From positions 1 to 64,000 of the forward strand of contig JAIPDI010000009.1 of the NCBI GenBank assembly GCA_021737785.1: a DNA stretch of 64,000 nt, given 5' to 3'. This DNA is from Deltaproteobacteria bacterium (lineage in GTDB: Bacteria; Desulfobacterota; DSM-4660; Desulfatiglandales; Desulfatiglandaceae). How positions within the stretch are numbered: position 1 is the stretch's first letter; the number at the start of each line of letters is the position of its first letter. This document shows positions 59,237-64,000 of the stretch, piece by piece. Position numbers and translations under genes: made by a program. A model generated the notes under the pieces. It saw only the letters and a program-made list of their open reading frames with translations, was not told the origin of the DNA and searched no databases.

Positions 59237-59480
59237 AACCTTACTTTCTTGTGTTTTAGGGTAATATGATCTCCCAAACAAAATCTTTTGAACTCAAACT
59301 ATCATAGTAAAAATAATATGTCAAGAAATATGTTTGCTCTTAAAGCAAAGAGGCCCCCATTCGCTGAAACCGCTGCCAATAGCCTGATTGACTTTTCTCA
59401 GAAAGTCTATATTCTTGAAAAACAGCGACAATTCACCTTATGTGCATTTATTCATTGTCGGAAAGGTTCAAGGAATTGAA

Positions 59481-60896
59481 ATGAAAATCATTATTTGCGG
59501 TGCCGGCCGGATTACCGATGAACTGCTCAAGCGGATCGGCGAGAATTGGGAGATTACGCTGATTGAAAAGGAGGCGGCCAAGCTGGACCCGTTTCCGGGC
59601 CGTTTTCCCAGCGTTGTTCGGCTGATGGCCGAAGACGCCTCCAGCCCGGTAGTGCTGCAGGAAGCCGGTTTGGCCGAACAGGACTGCGTACTGGCAATGA
59701 CAGATGACGATCCCGTCAACCTGGCAATTGCGCGATTTGCAAGGGAGGCGGATATCAACAACATTCTGGCCGTGGTACGCGATCCCGAAATGCTCTCCGA
59801 GTTTCAGAAATTGGACATATGGACCCTTTCCCTGGCCTCGGATACGGCACGCAAGATCTACCAGTTCCTCAAGGATCCGCGTATTCGAATTCTCGCCCTA
59901 GGGGAAGGGGATGCGGAATTGATGGAACTCACGGTGAGCAGTCAGAATTTATCGCGTCTACAAGACATGACCTCTCAACGGGATCCGGAATGGCGTGTGG
60001 CAGGTGTGCTGCGAAACAACACCCTCCTCTTTCCCGACCACCCGTCGGATATAGAAGAAGACGACCGGTTGCTCGTTCTCGGAAAATCCGGACTCTACGC
60101 TGTTTTCTCCGACCGCCTTGGAGAGGATCGCCCGCACTTTCCGCGCACCTACGGTCAGCAGATGATCCTGGCCGTCAACGATGGAACGTCCTGTGATGCC
60201 ACAGGCCTGCTGAACGAGGCCTTCTATCTCGCTCAGGGAACGCAGATCGAGCAGATCAAGGCGGTCCATGAAAAATCAGCCTCTGATATTCGGGAGGCCC
60301 TTTCCCGTTGGTCGGAAAGCCTGCGGATCGAGGTTTTGGAAGCTGAAGATGGCCTGAACAAAAGTGTGATATCGATCGCTCATGGAACAGATGCGGGTAT
60401 CGTCGTCCTGCAGTACGCCGGCGGATCGTTCCTTCAATCCATTTTCGGAAATCGACTTGTCAAAATGCGCCAAAAATTGCCCTGTCCGGTTTTGATGGCC
60501 AAATTCACAAATCCTTACGAGCGATTGCTGATTCCATTTGATGGTTCACAGTCCAGCCGGCGCGCCCTCGAAATCGGCATGGATCTGTCCCGGCAACTTC
60601 ATTCAATAATTTCAGTCGTCACAGTTGTCGAACCCCCTTATCTGCATGGTAGATCATCGTCGGATGGTGAGTGGGAACGTTATATATTAAACCAGGTGCG
60701 TGAGCTGTCGCGGGTCCATAACACCAGGGTGGAGGAGCATGTGCGCCACGGCAACCCGGTCAAAGAGATCCTGGCCATTGCCTGCGACTATCAGCTTCTG
60801 GTGATCGGCAGCGGTGAAAAGGAAACCGGTTTGTTTTCCATTGATGTGACGGACATATTGGCTGACAAGGCCCCATGTTCGGTACTGCTGGCATAG
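59481..60896 (+). CDS. TrkA-type NAD-binding regulator fused to two Usp domains
   Basis: The 471-residue protein starts at ATG 59481 (AAGGAATTGAA before). It has an RCK-N domain (about 1-130; I-C-G-A-G-R-I, and D-D-D-P-V-N-L-A), an RCK-C domain (about 150-215), then two Usp-like domains (about 230-345 and 348-471). The last one has L-L-I-P-F-D-G-S-Q-S-S-R-R-A and V-I-G-S-G-E-K. It is cytoplasmic and probably gates the antiporter encoded 283 bp downstream, sensing NAD(H) or adenine nucleotides. The antiporter lacks such a domain itself. Confidence 0.88.
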   Translation: MKIIICGAGRITDELLKRIGENWEITLIEKEAAKLDPFPGRFPSVVRLMAEDASSPVVLQEAGLAEQDCVLAMTDDDPVNLAIARFAREADINNILAVVRDPEMLSEFQKLDIWTLSLASDTARKIYQFLKDPRIRILALGEGDAELMELTVSSQNLSRLQDMTSQRDPEWRVAGVLRNNTLLFPDHPSDIEEDDRLLVLGKSGLYAVFSDRLGEDRPHFPRTYGQQMILAVNDGTSCDATGLLNEAFYLAQGTQIEQIKAVHEKSASDIREALSRWSESLRIEVLEAEDGLNKSVISIAHGTDAGIVVLQYAGGSFLQSIFGNRLVKMRQKLPCPVLMAKFTNPYERLLIPFDGSQSSRRALEIGMDLSRQLHSIISVVTVVEPPYLHGRSSSDGEWERYILNQVRELSRVHNTRVEEHVRHGNPVKEILAIACDYQLLVIGSGEKETGLFSIDVTDILADKAPCSVLLA

Positions 60897-60972
60897 TAAA
60901 ATCATGCAGAAATTCATGCAAGTGTCTCAAATTCGCTAAAGTGTAACATCTCAATAACTGGGGGTAACCCGT

Positions 60973-61044
60973 CTGGATTCCCGCCTTCGTAGGAATGACA
61001 AAACAACCCAACCCCCCGTCATTCCGGCGAAAGCCGGAATCCAG
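60973..61044. repeat. REP-like repeat pair between regulator and antiporter genes
   Basis: CTGGATTCCCGCCTTCGTAG and the arm GTCATTCCGGCG-AAAGCCGG-AATCCAG are inverted relative to each other. Such units often sit at the ends of transcription units. The rest of the 283-bp gap has no gene. Confidence 0.7.
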
Positions 61045-61179
61045 GAAGTCTGTGGAGAAAGTATTCACCCCGTTTTATTGAGAAGATACGCTAACGTCCT
61101 AAAGTCGTAACAAATCAACCAACAACCATGAACAAGAATCGGGCAGCCGGAGCATAATTTCATACGAGGTACACACGTT

Positions 61180-62391
61180 ATGGTCATTTATTCCGCGTGG
61201 GCGCTTGTCCTGGTGTCGTTGGGGGCTGCTTTTTTGCCGAGCATGAGTCGATGGACCCGGATGCCTTCGATAGTGATGGAAATTCTCTTCGGCGTAATAA
61301 TCGGCAAGAGCTTTCTCAACTTTCAATTCGGGGGAGACTGGCTTCCCTTCCTGGCCCATCTCGGGTTTTTGCTTCTGATGTTCCACGCCGGCATGGAAAT
61401 CAACTTCCAGATGCTCAGGAAACTGAGTGTCAAAATGTTCGGCATTCAGATCACCATATTTGCTGCCACCATCATCCTTTCAATGGGGGCCGCTTTCCTA
61501 ATGGGTCAGGGGATATATCTGGGGTTGGTGTTATCCACTACCTCTTTGGGCCTTGTGGTTCCCACCCTGAGGGATACGGATGCTACCCAATCCCCACTGG
61601 GTCAAAACACATTGATCGCCGCCACGCTGGCTGACTTCTTGACCCTTTTCGCCATCACCTTTTATATCTTATGGCACGAGAAGGGGTTTAGCTGGGAATT
61701 TTTAAGACCGCTGCCGCTGTTTATCGGATTCGGCGTCATGCTCAAGCTGATTCAATTCCTGGTGTGGTGGTATCCCGAAAAGGCAGGTCGCCTGCTCGCA
61801 GATCGGGATTCACAGGAGCTGGGTGTGCGCTTCTCGCTGGCCCTGTTGTTCTTGTTTGTAGCGCTTTCCGAACTGGCCCGTCTGGAACCGGTCCTGGGTG
61901 CGTTTCTGGGCGGCACTATGCTGTCGATCGTATTCAGAGAAAAAACACAATTGGAACTCAAACTGTCGGGTTTTGGATACGGTTTCTTGGTGCCGCTCTT
62001 TTTCATTCATGTCGGCATGCAGTTCGATATAGCCAACGTGCTTTCTGTCCAACAGCTTCTGTTTACCGCCAAACTGTTGGGGTTCGCTGCCCTGGTAAAG
62101 TTACTGCCGAGCCTCCTTTTTGTTTTCAGTGGATTGTCTGTGTTCAAATCGCTGACCGTAGGGGTGCTGATGACCTCCCGTCTGAGCCTGATCATCGTGG
62201 CGGCCACCATCGGGCTTGAATTTGGATTTATTACCGAGGCCTTCAAGGATGCCATCATCCTGCTGGCGGTGATTACCTGTCTCCTGGGACCCAGCCTGTT
62301 CAAGGTATTGCATCGGCCCGATAATCAATCAAAAGACAAAGGACCCGGCATCGATAAAGGAAAATTGAACGCCGGGTGGATGAGGCAATAG
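61180..62391 (+). CDS. Cation:proton antiporter, CPA2/KefB-like
   Basis: The 403-residue membrane protein has about twelve hydrophobic segments. Typical CPA2 features are F-H-A-G-M-E-I-N (helix 3), T-S-L-G-L-V-V-P-T-L-R-D and G-Q-N-T-L-I-A-A-T-L-A-D-F (ion-binding aspartate), G-A-F-L-G-G-T-M-L and L-F-F-I-H-V-G-M-Q. It ends shortly after the last helix, without an RCK domain. The regulator is supplied by the preceding gene. It should exchange Na+ or K+ for H+ at the inner membrane. Confidence 0.92.
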   Translation: MVIYSAWALVLVSLGAAFLPSMSRWTRMPSIVMEILFGVIIGKSFLNFQFGGDWLPFLAHLGFLLLMFHAGMEINFQMLRKLSVKMFGIQITIFAATIILSMGAAFLMGQGIYLGLVLSTTSLGLVVPTLRDTDATQSPLGQNTLIAATLADFLTLFAITFYILWHEKGFSWEFLRPLPLFIGFGVMLKLIQFLVWWYPEKAGRLLADRDSQELGVRFSLALLFLFVALSELARLEPVLGAFLGGTMLSIVFREKTQLELKLSGFGYGFLVPLFFIHVGMQFDIANVLSVQQLLFTAKLLGFAALVKLLPSLLFVFSGLSVFKSLTVGVLMTSRLSLIIVAATIGLEFGFITEAFKDAIILLAVITCLLGPSLFKVLHRPDNQSKDKGPGIDKGKLNAGWMRQ

Positions 62392-62425
62392 CGCCGGACG
62401 CCCTATCCAGGCATAAACACATTTA

Positions 62426-62557
62426 TCATTCCACATCCTCCCATTGGGAGAGGTCTTCCGGCCCGGATATATCCATCAGGGTATTCTGGATGCCCATCAA
62501 ATGGGGGATATCCCGTATTTCCGCCTTCAGAAGTCGTACCTTCCGGGGCCGGTCCAT
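62426..62557 (-). CDS. Possible very small protein on the minus strand
   Basis: A 43-codon frame reads M-D-R-P-R-K-V-R-L-L-K-A-E-I-R-D-I-P-H-L and then M-G-I-Q-N-T-L-M-D-I and S-Q-W-E-D-V-E. Amphipathic pattern and GGAGG 11 bases before the ATG support it weakly, but the dyad element at 62499 lies within it, so both cannot be taken as certain. Confidence 0.25.
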   Translation of the reverse strand: MDRPRKVRLLKAEIRDIPHLMGIQNTLMDISGPEDLSQWEDVE

Positions 62558-62689
62558 ACGGGTGACCGGCCTCCAGGTTACAATGCATATCCCCGTGTCG
62601 CAAGGAGGAGAACCGCACCGGCACAAATGCGTAAAGCAGGTGGAAATTCCCTCCCTCTGAATTTTCGAAAATACAGGATTGCGCGTATT
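62499..62689. promoter_or_regulatory. Two 21-bp dyad elements upstream of toroid-fold gene
   Basis: AAATGGGG-GATAT-CCCGTATT at 62499-62519 and AAATACAG-GATTG-CGCGTATT at 62669-62689. They lie 115-305 bp before the gene at 62804. Confidence 0.55.
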
Positions 62690-62803
62690 GAAAGGCCGGA
62701 AAGCACATTGTATGCGTACATGAAAAAAGCAGAATCAACCTCTAGAGAGGACTTAATGGAAATTCCCTCTGATCGGCAATATACAAAAAATTGAGGACGA
62801 CCC

Positions 62804-63988
62804 ATGAATCGGGAGAAAGCCCCTGTAATGGACCCATTATCCGTTGTAAAAGATATCATGACCGAATTTGCCGAGTCCACCGGCCTTTCCAACCCGGAAA
62901 ACCCGCCACGGCGATACTTGTGGACGGATGCGTTCGGGATATGCAATTTTCTGGAGCTTTATCGACAGACAGGGGATGAACACTGGCGGCGATCGGCCCT
63001 GAGTCTGATGAATCAGGTCCACACCATGTTGGGGCATCACCGTCAAGACGACCCGAGGCCCGGATGGATCAGCAATCTCAGTGAGTCCGAAGGCGCCCGG
63101 CACCCTACCCTCGGCGGTTTACGAATCGGCAAATCGATGAATGAACGTAAGCCTGCCGATCCGTATAATGAGAGGGAGGAATGGGACCGAGACGGGCAAT
63201 ACTACCATTATTTGACAAAATGGATGCATGCGCTCAACCGGATGAGCCGGTCCACAGGAGAGTCGACCTTCAATTTATGGGCCATAGAACTGGCCAGAAC
63301 CGCTCATGCAGCGTTTGTCTACACGTTGCCCTCCGGTTATAAACGGATGTACTGGAAGATGAGCATCGATCTTTCCTTTCCACTGGTCGCCTCCATGGGA
63401 CAGCATGATCCTTTGGACGGCTTGATCACTTACAGACAGCTCCAGGCAACCGCACAGGAACTTTCCCCCTTCCCGGAGGCCCGACTCGATTCGGAAATCG
63501 CCGACATGGAATCGCTCTGCCAGGGGCATAACTGGACAACGGCGGATCCCCTGGGGATCGGCGGCATTCTCTCGGATGCATACAGAGTTCTGCAATTGGA
63601 TATGGAGACGGAGTTTACCCGGACCACGTTGTTCAATGAGTTGCTGGAATCTTCCCTGGCGGGTTTAGATGCGTTCACCCAAGGCCCTTTATTGAGGCTT
63701 TCCGCGGATTACCGGCTGGCGTTCAGGGAATTGGGGATGTCCATAGGATTGCATGCAGTGGAAAGGATGAAGCGCATCACTGAAGACCGTCCGGATGTTT
63801 TTCCCAAAAATCATCCGGCACATGGACAGATCAACCGTCTGTATCAGTATCTCCCTTTAGGTCAAACCATAGAAACCTTCTGGCTCGATCCTCGCTGCAG
63901 GGAGTCTCAAACCTGGACCGGGCATCTGGATATAAACCGGGTCATGCTGGCCACCAGCCTCGCCCCGGACGGCTATTTGACATATTAA
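62804..63988 (+). CDS. Alpha/alpha-toroid (six-hairpin glycosidase-like) protein, unknown
   Basis: The 394-residue protein is almost all helical, with W-T-D-A-F-G-I-C-N-F-L-E-L-Y (about 40-53), E-H-W-R-R-S-A-L-S-L-M, D-R-D-G-Q-Y-Y-H-Y-L-T-K-W-M-H-A-L (about 126-142) and W-A-I-E-L-A-R-T-A-H-A-A. This repeating pattern of helix pairs resembles six-hairpin glycosidases, though no catalytic acid pair is evident. No signal peptide, so cytoplasmic. GAGG lies before the ATG. Two dyad elements lie upstream. Its relation to the glycosidase-fold protein at 46309 is structural type only. Stop at 63986-63988, near the window end. Confidence 0.8.
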   Translation: MNREKAPVMDPLSVVKDIMTEFAESTGLSNPENPPRRYLWTDAFGICNFLELYRQTGDEHWRRSALSLMNQVHTMLGHHRQDDPRPGWISNLSESEGARHPTLGGLRIGKSMNERKPADPYNEREEWDRDGQYYHYLTKWMHALNRMSRSTGESTFNLWAIELARTAHAAFVYTLPSGYKRMYWKMSIDLSFPLVASMGQHDPLDGLITYRQLQATAQELSPFPEARLDSEIADMESLCQGHNWTTADPLGIGGILSDAYRVLQLDMETEFTRTTLFNELLESSLAGLDAFTQGPLLRLSADYRLAFRELGMSIGLHAVERMKRITEDRPDVFPKNHPAHGQINRLYQYLPLGQTIETFWLDPRCRESQTWTGHLDINRVMLATSLAPDGYLTY

Positions 63989-64000
63989 ACCGTCTTGCGC

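Noticed and set aside
1-64000. CRISPR array, tRNA, rRNA or complete insertion sequence
   Set aside because: No regularly spaced direct repeats, no cloverleaf with a T-loop GGTTCGAAT-like core, no ribosomal sequence and no transposase were seen in either strand.

Overview
The window looks like a stress, redox and energy-metabolism island from the chromosome of an anaerobic bacterium, most probably a Desulfobacterota (deltaproteobacterial sulfate-reducer-like) lineage. This assignment is inference. It rests on gene content: a 2-oxoacid:ferredoxin oxidoreductase, single-cluster ferredoxins, a group-3b-type NAD(P)-linked [NiFe] hydrogenase, superoxide reductase, rubrerythrin, a class II (B12) ribonucleotide reductase, and moderately GC-rich DNA with strong Shine-Dalgarno sites. 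I found no rRNA, tRNA, CRISPR array, phage module or complete transposase.

Layout. 1-5.4 kb: a dispersed repeat, an odd ferredoxin, a molybdopterin oxidoreductase and korAB. 5.4-12.9 kb: a MITE, a normal ferredoxin, a receiver-only response regulator with a MASE3-PAS histidine kinase, and a CbbQ/CbbO chaperone pair. 13-17.6 kb: hydrogenase operon headed by a rubrerythrin. 17.7-25.1 kb: Spy-like protein, UspA, DsbA-like protein, CopB copper ATPase, thioredoxin reductase. 25.1-30.4 kb: transaldolase, superoxide reductase, Hsp20, and an AhpF-like reductase. 30.5-34.2 kb: lactate dehydrogenase, SDR, transketolase. 34.4-44.6 kb: small unknown genes, a second PAS kinase, a phospholipase D/VTT fusion, phosphoribosyltransferase, uracil-DNA glycosylase, class II RNR and Fpg. 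44.9-53.7 kb: glycosyltransferase and glycosidase-fold genes, Pcm, PRC-barrel protein, an hsp20 remnant and a divergent GAPDH. 54-64 kb: an acyl-activating/ACP/acyltransferase fusion, NUDIX, MarR, a TrkA-Usp fusion with a cation:proton antiporter, and a second toroid-fold protein.

What ties it together. Reading the intergenic DNA shows a recurring 21-bp partial dyad, roughly AAATRSGG-N5-CCCNTATT. I found it at about two dozen places, often as tandem pairs spaced 21-25 bp, upstream of korA, both ferredoxins, the uspA region, hsp20, the AhpF-like reductase, nrdJ, fpg, pcm, gap, the PRC-barrel gene, the phosphoribosyltransferase and several small unknown genes. The spacing between half-sites is fixed while the flanks differ. 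The simplest reading is one regulator controlling most of the island, a stress or dormancy regulon whose gene list resembles, by analogy only, the mycobacterial DosR set (Hsp20, Usp, ferredoxin, class II RNR, phosphoribosyltransferase). The regulator is not evident in the window; the two histidine kinases and the receiver-only protein are candidate upstream signalling parts. This is the finding I would follow first.

Mobile and decaying DNA is also present: three MITE-like families, REP-like hairpins, a structured ~140-bp dispersed repeat (copies near 1, 44.7 and 57.7 kb), a duplicated 5' end of fpg, an hsp20 3' remnant and possible start-less fragments.
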